64,000 bases of DNA from Pseudomonadota bacterium (GTDB lineage: Bacteria; Pseudomonadota; Alphaproteobacteria; Rhizobiales; JAKPQE01): assembly GCA_029572955.1 (NCBI GenBank), contig JAKPQE010000078.1, positions 62,001 through 126,000 on the forward strand, read 5' to 3'. Below, piece by piece: positions 25,650 to 33,909 of the stretch; the first letter of the stretch is position 1, and each line of letters begins with the position of its first letter. The translations under genes and the position numbers were made by a program. The notes below the pieces were generated by a model. That model was not told the origin of the DNA, made no database searches, and saw nothing but the letters and a program-made list of their open reading frames with translations.

Positions 25650-26423
25650 TCAGAAGATCGAGAACGGGAAGTACTTGGCGTTGATCTTCTCGTAGGTTCC
25701 GTCGCCGCGGATGTCCTCGATCGCCTTGTTGAACATGTCGCGAAGGTCGCTGTCGTCCTTGCGGATGGCGATACCGATGCCTTCACCGACATACTTCTCG
25801 TCCATGACGTCTTCGCCGACGAATTCGCAGCACTTGCCGTCGTCGGTCGAGGTCAGCCACTCGTAGCCGACCAGCTTGTCGACGGCGATGGCGTCGAGGC
25901 GGCCGGAGGCGAGGTCGAGATTGGCCTCTTCCTGGGTCGGGTAGAGCTTGACGTTCGAGCCCTTGTAGGTGTCCTCGACGAAATTGGCGCTGACGGTCGA
26001 GGACTGGGCGCCAACGGCCTTGCCGGTGAGGCCGGCGGCGGTCACGTCGGCGATCTTGCCCTTCTGGACCATGAAGGCGATCGGCGAGGAGTAGTACTTG
26101 TTGGTGAAGTCGACCTGCTGACGACGCTCGTCGGTGATCGACATCGAGGCGATGATCGCGTCGTACTTGTTGGCGAGGAGGGCGGGAATGATGCCGTCCC
26201 AGTCCTGGGCGACGAATTCGCACTCGACCGCCATCTTCTCGCAGAGCGCCTTGGCGACGTCGATGTCGAAGCCCTGGAGCTGCTTGTCGGCATCGAAGAA
26301 GTTGAACGGAGGATAGGCACCCTCGGTGCCGATGCGGACCTTCTTCCATTCCTTGGCTTCGGCGACACCGGCCGCAGCGATCGCGATCACCGCACCAAGC
26401 ACCAGCTTTTTCAGAATGCTCAT
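25650..26423 (-). CDS. polar amino-acid ABC transporter substrate-binding protein
   Basis: A 257-residue periplasmic solute-binding protein (family 3, SBP_bac_3). The signal peptide spans residues 1-23 (ending AEA). Family signatures are RIGTEGAYPPFNFFDADKQL and GFDIDVAKALCEKM, with the lysine/arginine/ornithine-type hinge. The paired cysteines in GKCCEF are unusual. The CDS starts at ATG 26423 with GGGGAA upstream. It is the first gene of the importer operon. Confidence 0.92.
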   Translation of the reverse strand: MSILKKLVLGAVIAIAAAGVAEAKEWKKVRIGTEGAYPPFNFFDADKQLQGFDIDVAKALCEKMAVECEFVAQDWDGIIPALLANKYDAIIASMSITDERRQQVDFTNKYYSSPIAFMVQKGKIADVTAAGLTGKAVGAQSSTVSANFVEDTYKGSNVKLYPTQEEANLDLASGRLDAIAVDKLVGYEWLTSTDDGKCCEFVGEDVMDEKYVGEGIGIAIRKDDSDLRDMFNKAIEDIRGDGTYEKINAKYFPFSIF

Positions 26424-26580
26424 GTTTTTCCCCTGTTTCGACGCCTGCCATCTGACGTGGCATCCGAGCCTGCCGCCCACCGACCAACCGGCGGGCGCGC
26501 TTGGCGGGCATATTCCCACCATTTTGGAAAGCGATGCAACGGGGTTTCGGCCGGCTGCCCAACCATTGGGCAACGAAAGG

Positions 26581-27855
26581 TCAACGGGGCGGAATGCCGA
26601 ATTCCGGGAACGGGATGAACATCACCGGCTCGCCGCGCCCGACCTGCTCGACCTCCTCGGGAACGACGATGAGGCCGTCGGCCTCGCGCAGGCTCGTGAT
26701 GATGCCCGAGCCGTCGCGCGGATATTTGCGCACCACCGGCCGGCCGTCTTCGTCGCGGCCGAGAATGCCGCGCAGGAATTCGCGGCGGCCGCCCTTCTTC
26801 GATGCGATCTCGAAATCGGCCGGCAGCAGGTAGTGGTTCGGCTCGCGCCAGCTCGCCCCGGCGAGCCGTTCGAGCACCGGACGGCCGTAATTGAGGAAGG
26901 TGACCATGGCGGCGACCGGATTGCCCGGCAGGCCGAGGAAGACCGCCCGGCCGATATTGCCGAAGGTCACCGGCCGGCCCGGCTTGATGGCGAGGCGCCA
27001 GAGGTGGCGCTCACCGAGGCTCTCGAGCGCGGCAACGAGGTGATCCTCCTCGCCGATGCTGGCACCGCCCGAGGTGACGATCACGTCGTGGCTCTCGGCG
27101 AGGCGGGCGAGCGTGTCCTCGACGACGTCGCGCCGGTCGGGCAGCACGCCGACATCGGTGACGGCGGCGCCGAGGGTCTCGAGCAGCGCCGAGATAAGGA
27201 AGAAATTGGCGTCGTAGACCTGGCCCGGCACGATCGGTTCGCCCGGCCGCACGATCTCGTCGCCGGTCGAGACGACGGCGACCTTCAGCGGCGCGAAGCA
27301 GCGCACGAGGTCGTGGCCGGTCGAGGCGATGGCGGCGAGTTCCTGGGGCCTCAGGCGCGCGCCCGGCTCGATCATGACGGTACCGGCCTTGAGGTCCTCG
27401 CCGGCCTTGCGCCGGTTGGCGCCGGGCTTCAGGCCGCCGGGCACGACCACGGCGTCGCCGTCGAGGTGGCAGTCCTCCTGCATGGCGACGGTGTCGGCCC
27501 CCGCCGGCATCGGCGCGCCGGTGAAGATGCGCGCGGCCGTGCCGGCCGGCAGGTCGCCGGCATCGACATGGCCGGCGGGAATGCGCAGGGCGACCGGCAG
27601 GCGGCCACCGGTCGCGACATAATCGGCATGGGCGAAGGCGAAGCCGTCGACGGCGGAGTTGTCGGTCAGCGGCACGTTGCGCGGCGCGACGATCGGCTCG
27701 GCAAGGACCCGACCGTGGCAGGCGCCGATCGGCACGTCCTCGGCGGCGGCGACAGGAACGATGCGCGCCTCGAGCAGCGCCAGTGCCTCGTCGTGGCGCA
27801 TCAGGCGCTCGTCGACGCGGAAGCAGCAGTCGTTGGCGTGGATGTGGTCAGCCAT
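26581..27855 (-). CDS. moeA: molybdopterin molybdenumtransferase MoeA
   Basis: Inserts molybdate into adenylated molybdopterin, the last common step of Moco synthesis. 424 residues. Visible motifs include PLTDNSAVDGFAF, IFTGAPMPAGADTV, VVSTGDEIV, TSGGASIGEEDH and the KPGRPVTFG / GLPGNPVAAM pair. ATG 27855 overlaps the end of mobB by 8 nt, so it is translationally coupled to fdhD-mobA-mobB. The N-terminus is slightly extended (ADHIHANDCCFRVDERL). Confidence 0.95.
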   Translation of the reverse strand: MADHIHANDCCFRVDERLMRHDEALALLEARIVPVAAAEDVPIGACHGRVLAEPIVAPRNVPLTDNSAVDGFAFAHADYVATGGRLPVALRIPAGHVDAGDLPAGTAARIFTGAPMPAGADTVAMQEDCHLDGDAVVVPGGLKPGANRRKAGEDLKAGTVMIEPGARLRPQELAAIASTGHDLVRCFAPLKVAVVSTGDEIVRPGEPIVPGQVYDANFFLISALLETLGAAVTDVGVLPDRRDVVEDTLARLAESHDVIVTSGGASIGEEDHLVAALESLGERHLWRLAIKPGRPVTFGNIGRAVFLGLPGNPVAAMVTFLNYGRPVLERLAGASWREPNHYLLPADFEIASKKGGRREFLRGILGRDEDGRPVVRKYPRDGSGIITSLREADGLIVVPEEVEQVGRGEPVMFIPFPEFGIPPR

Positions 27856-28369
27856 TACCCCGTTCCGGCAGCTTCGTGAACGATACGATGAAATCGGCGA
27901 TCCCGGCCACGTCGTCAAGGTCGAAGACCGGAACGCCCTCGTCGCCGGTCGCATGATCGGTGGCGATGGCGACGATGTTGGGGTCGTCGGCGGCGAGCGG
28001 CCGGTCGCGGCGGGCGCCCTTGCGGCGCACCTCGATCTTGGGATGGGCCTGGCGCTTGTAGCCCTCGATGACGACGAGGTCGCAGGGATCCATGCGGCGC
28101 AGGATGTCCTCCATCGCGGGCTCGGCATCGTCGCGGATCTCGTGCATCAGCGCCCAGCGATAGCCGGAGACGAGCGCCACCTCGACGGCGCCGGCCGCCC
28201 GGTGGCGATAGCTGTCGGTGCCCTCGTGGTCGATGTCGAAGGCATGGTGGGCGTGCTTCATCGTCGAGATGCGGTAGCCGCGCGCGGTGAGCTCGGTGAC
28301 GAGGCGCTCGACGAGGGTGGTCTTGCCGGAGTTCTTCCAGCCGGTGACGCCGAAAAGCGGTGGGGTCAC
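27848..28369 (-). CDS. mobB: molybdopterin-guanine dinucleotide biosynthesis adaptor MobB
   Basis: A GTP-binding helper of MobA, 173 residues. The P-loop GWKNSGKTTL is near residue 10, followed by STMKHAHHAFDIDHEGTDSYRHR and the DLVVIEGYKR segment, all typical of MobB. The start is GTG 28369, whose last bases are shared with the mobA stop (GTGA); GGAGAG lies upstream. The 3' end overlaps moeA by 8 nt. Confidence 0.92.
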   Translation of the reverse strand: MTPPLFGVTGWKNSGKTTLVERLVTELTARGYRISTMKHAHHAFDIDHEGTDSYRHRAAGAVEVALVSGYRWALMHEIRDDAEPAMEDILRRMDPCDLVVIEGYKRQAHPKIEVRRKGARRDRPLAADDPNIVAIATDHATGDEGVPVFDLDDVAGIADFIVSFTKLPERGNG

Positions 28370-29004
28370 GCAAGTCTCTCCAGGATGGACGCGGCGGTCG
28401 CGAGGTCGCCGGGCGTGTTGACGTTGAAGAACGGGTCGACGGTCGTGCCGGCGATTTCGAGATCGGCAAAGACGAGATCGGCGCTCGGGTGACGATCGAC
28501 GAAGCGGCGAACCTTGCGGTTGTCCGGGTCGGCGAGCCAGAGGGCGAGGTCGTCGGCGAGCGCGACCGGCCACAGGCCGATGACCGGGTGCAGGCCGGCG
28601 GCCGAGCGGGCGAGCACGATGGCGCTGCCGCGGGCGCTCGCCGCCTCGAGCCGCGTGACGAGATCGGCGGGCAGGAACGGCGTGTCGGCGGCAACCGTGA
28701 GGAGCGCCCGGGCGTCCGGCATTTCTGCCTTTGCCCATTCGAGGCCGGCAAGGAGGCCGGCGAGCGGACCGGCATGGCCGGCGACGGTGTCGGCGACGAC
28801 GGCAAGGCCGAAGGCGGAAAGCCGTGCCGGATCGCCATTGGCGTTGATCGCGAGACGGGCGACCTGCGGTGCGACGCGGGCGACGACGTGGGCGAGCATC
28901 GGCCGGCCGGCGAGGTCGAGGAGTGCCTTTTCGTGCCCGCCCATGCGGGTCGAGCGGCCGCCGGCGAGAACGATGCCGGCGATATGCGGGAACGGCCGGT
29001 TCAC
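28366..29004 (-). CDS. mobA: molybdenum cofactor guanylyltransferase MobA
   Basis: Attaches GMP from GTP to molybdopterin to give the dinucleotide cofactor used by DMSO-reductase-family enzymes, including formate dehydrogenases. 212 residues, nucleotide-binding signature VLAGGRSTRMGG followed by EKALL, and the metal-binding AADTPFLP. The start is GTG 29004, overlapping the fdhD stop by 4 nt. Its place directly after fdhD suggests cofactor supply to a formate dehydrogenase, which is not in this window. Confidence 0.93.
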   Translation of the reverse strand: MNRPFPHIAGIVLAGGRSTRMGGHEKALLDLAGRPMLAHVVARVAPQVARLAINANGDPARLSAFGLAVVADTVAGHAGPLAGLLAGLEWAKAEMPDARALLTVAADTPFLPADLVTRLEAASARGSAIVLARSAAGLHPVIGLWPVALADDLALWLADPDNRKVRRFVDRHPSADLVFADLEIAGTTVDPFFNVNTPGDLATAASILERLA

Positions 29005-29888
29005 GCGGCGCCCTCCCCATCCGGCCCGGCGCTCTTGCGGCGGTGGCGGGCGTGCTCGTCCTCGACGGCATGGAGCGGCGCGTCGAAGACGATGCGCTCG
29101 AGCCCCGAAAGCGCGACGAAGCGGCGACCGCGCAGCCGGCCGACCACCGTGAGGTTGGCCTTGCGCGCGAGCTCGACGCCCCAGGCGGTGAAGCCGGAGC
29201 GCGAGGCGAGCACGGGAATGCCCATCTTCACCGTCTTGATGACCATTTCAGAGGTAAGCCGGCCTGTGGTGTAGAAGATCTTGTCGGCGGGATCGATGCC
29301 GTTCATGAACATGTAGCCGGCAATCTTGTCCACCGCATTGTGGCGACCGACGTCCTCCATATAGACCAGCGGCTCGTCGCGGCGGCAGAGCACGCAGCCG
29401 TGAATGGCGCCGGCGGCGAGATAGAGGCTCGGCACGGTGTTGATCTTTTTCGCCAGCGCATAGAGCCAGGAGGTGCGCAGCTCGCCGCCGGGCGGCAGCG
29501 CGATATCGTCGAGGCTTTCCAGCAGGTCGCCGAAGACGGTCCCTTGCGCGCAGCCCGAGGTCTGCACCTTCTTCTTCAGCTTCTCCTCGTAGTTGGTCTT
29601 CCTCTCGGTGCGCACCACGATGGCGCCGAGGTCGGCGTCGTGCTCGATGGCGCGGATGACGTCGTCGGGTTTCAGCATGTGCTGATTGAGCAGATAGCCG
29701 ACGGCGAGAAGATCGGGATGGTCGCCGATCGTCATCGCCGTCACGATCTCCTGCGCATTGAGGAAGATCGTCAGCGGCCGCTCGGTAACGACGCGCACGT
29801 CGACCGCCGCCCCGGTCTCGTCGACGCCGGCGACGGCGACGGACAGGCGCGGATCGTCCGGCGTCGGCGCGATCTCGAATTCCCGCAA
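29001..29888 (-). CDS. fdhD: formate dehydrogenase accessory sulfurtransferase FdhD
   Basis: Transfers sulfur from a cysteine desulfurase to the Moco of formate dehydrogenase. 295 residues. The conserved cysteine lies in TSGCAQGTVF; E. coli FdhD has a CxxC there, while only one cysteine is present here. VYMEDVGRHNAVDKI and YTTGRLTSEMV are family hallmarks. The start is TTG 29888 with GGGGAGG seven bases upstream; no ATG fits. First gene of the overlapping fdhD-mobA-mobB-moeA operon. The last ~25 residues are charged and family-variable. Confidence 0.92.
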   Translation of the reverse strand: MREFEIAPTPDDPRLSVAVAGVDETGAAVDVRVVTERPLTIFLNAQEIVTAMTIGDHPDLLAVGYLLNQHMLKPDDVIRAIEHDADLGAIVVRTERKTNYEEKLKKKVQTSGCAQGTVFGDLLESLDDIALPPGGELRTSWLYALAKKINTVPSLYLAAGAIHGCVLCRRDEPLVYMEDVGRHNAVDKIAGYMFMNGIDPADKIFYTTGRLTSEMVIKTVKMGIPVLASRSGFTAWGVELARKANLTVVGRLRGRRFVALSGLERIVFDAPLHAVEDEHARHRRKSAGPDGEGAA

Positions 29889-29973
29889 TGGCTGCCCTCC
29901 CCAAAGCCGCCCGATTTGCCCGTCGCCACGTTATGAGGCGGGTGGGCGGCCCGGCAAGAGGCAAGCGCCTCGA

Positions 29974-30495
29974 TCAATCGTCGGCAGGGGCGGTCAGCGT
30001 CGCGACGAGGCGGGCGACGACGGGATCGAACCGGGCCTTGTCCTCGGCCTCGTAGGAGATCTCGAAATGCGACATCGCCGAATGGTCGCGGTTGAACATC
30101 ACGCGCATGTAGAAGATGCGCTCGCTCGGCTTGTCGGAGCGCGGGCTCGGCCGATAGCCGGAGAGCACCAGCCAGTCGCGCTTCACCACCTTGTAGGTGA
30201 CGCGGCCGAAGCCGGCATCCTCGGAAAGGAACGCGGCGTATTCGGCCGGGCTCTGCTCGAGGGCGTTGTACGAGCCCCAGACGACGAGGTGGGAGCGCCC
30301 GTCGCGACCGGAAAAATCGCGGCCGTCATTGTTCTCCGGTGCCGGCTGCATGGCGAAGAGACCCGCCGGCACGTCGATCGAATAGCCGAAGCGGGCATTG
30401 TCGTAGCGCGTCCAGCGCAAGTCCTCCGCCGCGGCGGCACTCGCCAGCGCGAGACATCCGAGGACGGCGAGGAGCACGGAGTGCGCACGGATCAT
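29974..30495 (-). CDS. exported protein of unknown function
   Basis: A 173-residue protein with a clear signal peptide (residues 1-23, AASAAAA then EDLRW). The mature part, from WTRYDNARFGYSIDVPAGLF onward, looks like the single compact domain seen in many alphaproteobacterial periplasmic proteins of unknown role, with no cysteine or catalytic motif. It lies between fdhD and the divergent mrp gene; no function follows from that. Confidence 0.75.
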   Translation of the reverse strand: MIRAHSVLLAVLGCLALASAAAAEDLRWTRYDNARFGYSIDVPAGLFAMQPAPENNDGRDFSGRDGRSHLVVWGSYNALEQSPAEYAAFLSEDAGFGRVTYKVVKRDWLVLSGYRPSPRSDKPSERIFYMRVMFNRDHSAMSHFEISYEAEDKARFDPVVARLVATLTAPADD

Positions 30496-30672
30496 CTTTC
30501 AATCCTCCCCTTCGGCGGTTCCGACGCGAAAATGCGACCGGGCCAGAAGGTCGCAAGATTCCTCGCCTGGCCGCGATTGACCCGGCGAAGTCGGGCATTA
30601 CATTAGCGCCACGTCATGGATCATGGATCCTCCAGGATCCTTTCATTCGAAGCACAGGCGGGGAAGCGCGCA

Positions 30673-31803
30673 ATGGCAGCAGTCACCAAGGACCGGATTC
30701 TCGAAGAGCTGAGGCGGGTCAAGGGCCCGAACCTCGAGGGCGACATCGTCTCGCTCGGGCTGGTCTCCGAAATCGTCATCAATGGCGGCAAGGTCATCTT
30801 TTCGATTTCGGTCGATCCGGAGCGGGCTTTCGAGCTCGAGCCGCTGCGCGAGGCGGCCGAGCAGGTCGTCGCCGACATTCCCGGCGTCGAGCAGGTGATG
30901 GTGGCGCTGACCGCCGACCGGGCGCAGGCCCAGGGCAAGGCGGCCCCGGCGCCGCAGCAGGCCGCCCCCTCGGGCGGCTCCCACGGCGCCCAGGCCGACC
31001 TGCCGAACGTCAAGTCGATCATCGCCGTCGCCTCCGGCAAGGGCGGCGTCGGCAAGTCGACGAGCGCGATCAACATCGCCCTCGGCCTCAAGGCGCTCGG
31101 CCTCAAGGTCGGCGTGCTCGACGCCGACATCTACGGCCCGTCGATGCCGCGCCTTCTCGGCATCACCGACCAGCCGCAGGCGGCCAACGAGAGCCAGCTC
31201 GCGCCGATGAAGGGCTTCGGCCTCGAGGTCATGTCGATCGGCTTCCTCGTCGAGGAAGACACGCCGATGATCTGGCGCGGCCCGATGGTCATGTCGGCGC
31301 TGACGCAGATGATGCGCGACGTCGCCTGGGGCGAGCTCGACGTGATGGTGGTCGACATGCCGCCGGGCACGGGCGACGCCCAGCTCACGATGGCCCAGCA
31401 GGTGCCGCTCGCCGGCGCGGTCATCATCTCGACCCCGCAGGACCTCGCGCTCATCGACGCACGCAAGGGCATCGCCATGTTCCGCAAGGTCGACGTGCCG
31501 ATCCTCGGCGTCGTCGAGAACATGAGCTATTTCCTGTGCCCGTCCTGCGGCACGCGCTCGAACATCTTCGGCACCGGCGGCGCCAAGGCCGAAGCGACGC
31601 GCCTCGGCGTGCCGTTCCTCGGCGAAGTGCCGCTGCACATGGACATCCGCGAGAAGTCCGACGCCGGCACGCCGGTGGTCGCGGCCGAGCCGGACGGCCC
31701 GCACGCCAAGATCTACAAGGACATCGCGGCGCGGGTCTGGGCCGATCTGCAGGCCAAGCGCGGCGGCGCCAAGGCCGCCCCGAAGATCGTCGTCGAGAAC
31801 TGA
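30673..31803 (+). CDS. apbC: Mrp/NBP35 family Fe-S cluster carrier ATPase
   Basis: A 376-residue iron-sulfur carrier of the cytosol. Residues ~1-90 form a MIP18-like (DUF59) domain; an Ala/Pro/Gln linker follows; then the deviant Walker A GKGGVGKST. The C-terminal CPSCG pair binds the bridging 4Fe-4S cluster of the dimer. MVVDMPPGTGDAQLT is the switch region. ATG 30673 is chosen over the upstream in-frame ATG because of GGGGAAG. A strong terminator follows. It may serve MoaA or other Fe-S enzymes nearby, but its role is general. Confidence 0.93.
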   Translation: MAAVTKDRILEELRRVKGPNLEGDIVSLGLVSEIVINGGKVIFSISVDPERAFELEPLREAAEQVVADIPGVEQVMVALTADRAQAQGKAAPAPQQAAPSGGSHGAQADLPNVKSIIAVASGKGGVGKSTSAINIALGLKALGLKVGVLDADIYGPSMPRLLGITDQPQAANESQLAPMKGFGLEVMSIGFLVEEDTPMIWRGPMVMSALTQMMRDVAWGELDVMVVDMPPGTGDAQLTMAQQVPLAGAVIISTPQDLALIDARKGIAMFRKVDVPILGVVENMSYFLCPSCGTRSNIFGTGGAKAEATRLGVPFLGEVPLHMDIREKSDAGTPVVAAEPDGPHAKIYKDIAARVWADLQAKRGGAKAAPKIVVEN

Positions 31804-31859
31804 GGATCGGACGCGCCCGCCCCGCGGCGCGGCGCACCGAACCTCACCGAACATGAAGA

Positions 31860-31889
31860 CGGCCCGGCGGGAAACCGCCGGGCCGTTTT
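31860..31889 (+). terminator. Rho-independent terminator after mrp
   Basis: Perfect 11-bp stem CGGCCCGGCGG / CCGCCGGGCCG with a GAAA tetraloop and four T. It separates mrp from the toxin-antitoxin pair. Confidence 0.9.
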
Positions 31890-31912
31890 GCGTTCCGATT
31901 CATTGACGATAC

Positions 31913-31928
31913 GTGCAAAATATTGCAC
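31913..31928. promoter_or_regulatory. palindrome before the toxin gene, probable HigA operator
   Basis: GTGCAAAATATTGCAC is a perfect 6-4-6 inverted repeat ending 11 nt before the toxin ATG. Its AT centre could include the -10 region. Autorepression by the antitoxin is the rule in such operons, so this is its likely site. The palindrome argues against the in-frame GTG at 31913 as the start. Confidence 0.6.
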
Positions 31929-31939
31929 AGTCCGGCCTC

Positions 31940-32284
31940 ATGAGCCGGAACGTCTGCTGGGTCAAAGCTGCGCGAAAGGAATATCTCGCGTTCCCGCAAC
32001 CGGTCATCGACGACATCGATGCAAGTCTGTTCGCGGCGGCGCGCGGCGAGACGACCGGGTCGATCAAGCAGATGAAGCATCTCGGACCGGGCGTCTACGA
32101 GATCGCGCTGCGCCATCGCAAGGATGCCTACCGGGCGGTCTATCTGACGCAGATCGGCAACGACATCTGGGTGATCCACGCGTTCCAGAAGAAGTCGACG
32201 AGCGGGATCAAGACGCCGCAGAAGGAAATGGACGTCATCCGCGAGAGACTGAAACGCCTGAAGGAGGCTTTGTCGAATGGATGA
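31940..32284 (+). CDS. RelE/HigB-type toxin (Gp49-like, DUF891)
   Basis: A 114-residue mRNA-interferase-like toxin. The family pattern is plain: a basic first helix with FPQPVIDDIDASLF, then KQMKHLGPGVYEIALRHRKDAYRAVYL and VIHAFQKKSTSGIKTP. The toxin gene comes first and the antitoxin second, the HigBA order. The last 8 nt overlap the antitoxin gene. Likely to cleave mRNA on the ribosome unless neutralised; this follows from the family. Confidence 0.88.
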   Translation: MSRNVCWVKAARKEYLAFPQPVIDDIDASLFAAARGETTGSIKQMKHLGPGVYEIALRHRKDAYRAVYLTQIGNDIWVIHAFQKKSTSGIKTPQKEMDVIRERLKRLKEALSNG

Positions 32285-32585
32285 TCTCGAACTCGTTCGC
32301 GGCACCGACAATCCGTTCGCGGACCGGCAAGACCCGGCCGCCGCGTCGAAGGCGTTGAAGGCCGAGATCCTGACGGCGATCCTCGGCATCCTTCGCGAAC
32401 GCGACCTCGGCGCGACCCGGGCCGGCGAGATTGCCGGCATCTCGCGCTCGCAAATGTCGCGGATCAGGAACGGCCGGATCAGCTCGATCAGTCTCGATGT
32501 TCTCGTCAACGTCCTCGACGCACTGTCCGGACACCGGGCAGTCGTGCATGTCGCCTTCGCGGAACCGGCGACGGCGCGGGCGTGA
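32277..32585 (+). CDS. HigA-type antitoxin (XRE helix-turn-helix)
   Basis: A 102-residue DNA-binding antitoxin. The helix-turn-helix is at about residues 45-75 (TRAGEIAGISRSQMSRIRNGRISSISLDVL). AAGGAGG precedes the ATG, which overlaps the toxin stop region. It should bind the toxin and repress the operon through the palindrome upstream. The last residues (VVHVAFAEPATARA) form a short tail. Confidence 0.87.
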   Translation: MDDLELVRGTDNPFADRQDPAAASKALKAEILTAILGILRERDLGATRAGEIAGISRSQMSRIRNGRISSISLDVLVNVLDALSGHRAVVHVAFAEPATARA

Positions 32586-32764
32586 GGGCGCGGGGTGCGC
32601 CCGCCGCATCGAGTGGTGAGACGCATGATGATGCAGCCCATTGTTCGATTTGGTTGAGCGGATTTTCTGGAGAAAAATCGCTGCTTAATCTTATCATATC
32701 GGCAAAATTACTATAAATTCTAAATTCTCCCCTTCTTGGCATCCAGAATAACGGAGGAAAGATA

Positions 32765-33784
32765 TTGCCTATGAGAGATACAGTTCGAGTCATTCAAGCA
32801 AACAAACGGCGCGTTAAAATATTTGTTGATTTTTGGAACGTCGTTGTAAATGCACGGAATCAATCAAAGATGTTTGATTTAGAAGTTCGATGGGACGCTT
32901 TGGCGGATTTCGTTCTTAACAAGACAAGATCTGGATACACCGATGAGACTACAGGAGAAATGGCCGGCTGTTATGTATTCGGTTCGTACCCGAAATCAAA
33001 TCACAAAGAATACAAATTTATAAAACGGACTATCGATGAATTCTGATCTCTTCCTGGGCTATTTTTTGACTTTCAGGAACGAATTTCAAAAACATCCTCT
33101 GTTCGTTGCGCAAAGTGCGGCCAATCGAACCGAGCAAAATCGGAAGCCGGGGTCGACGTCCTGCTTGCAGTTGAAATGATTAAGCACTCCGCCATGAAGG
33201 AGCATGAATACATGGCTTTAATTTCCAGTGATCGAGATTTTGCTCCAGTATTATCCTATCTAAGAGACCAAGGTCACAGAATAATACATGTATCGGCATC
33301 AATGATAGACCAGAACATGACATCATTGTCCTGGAGCCATATAAACCTATCCGACACTTACACTACATTATGCAAGATAAATATGGATGGGTATACTGTT
33401 TTTTCTACACCTCATTGCACTGTTGAACTTGCAGAACTTAAGAGACACGCACCGGTCGATGCAGATAAGCTGAGAATAATCGACTTGACAGACAAAACAC
33501 AAATCGGAGATGAAGACCTATCTTTTATTGTCTCTCATCTGAATATGTATTGGCCAGACCCAGGAAAAGAAAGCAATTTATACTTTGACATCAAAAAATT
33601 CGGCAGCATTTCAAAATTTCGAAAGCTTCTAAGTGAAGGGGCAATATGGGGAAATCTACCGTATGTACTGCGCAATGGCCAATCAGAAATATTTTTCACC
33701 AACCATGATCACACCTTTCCTTGGATAGTATCCGGCAGCACTGGAGCTGGTGACCGATGGCGGAGTCTGAGAGAGAAACGCTGA
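32765..33784 (+). pseudogene. NYN-domain (PIN-like) nuclease gene with one in-frame TGA
   Basis: Read from TTG 32765 (GGAGG seven bases upstream; ATG 32771 also possible) to 33784 in one frame, 340 codons with a single stop at codon 94 (TGA, 33044-33046). Both sides belong to one NYN/LabA-like domain: IFVDFWNVV (Asp22) before the stop; CAKCG (115-119), GVDVLLAVEM (Asp131) and ISSDRDF (Asp156/158) after it. NYN proteins are metal-dependent RNases. Residues beyond ~190 are unrecognised. The gene is far AT-richer than its surroundings, which suggests recent transfer. The TGA may be a nonsense mutation, a sequencing error or a read-through site. Confidence 0.75.
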
Positions 33785-33909
33785 TACTCTCGGTCACGGC
33801 AGATCGTGCGTTACGCCCAGCCGGCACCCCACCTCTTTCCTCTCCCTCTCCACCCCGACGCCACGAGACACCCATCCCGGCCGCTCGCGCCAAAGCCGGC
33901 GCGCCCCTC

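Noticed and set aside
31913-32284. GTG 31913 as the toxin start
   Set aside because: The codon is the first triplet of a perfect palindrome that looks like the operator, and homologues begin near ATG 31940.
33176-33784. Independent small gene starting at ATG 33176
   Set aside because: It is in the same frame as the upstream piece and begins in the middle of the NYN domain, with no ribosome-binding site; a broken single gene explains it better.
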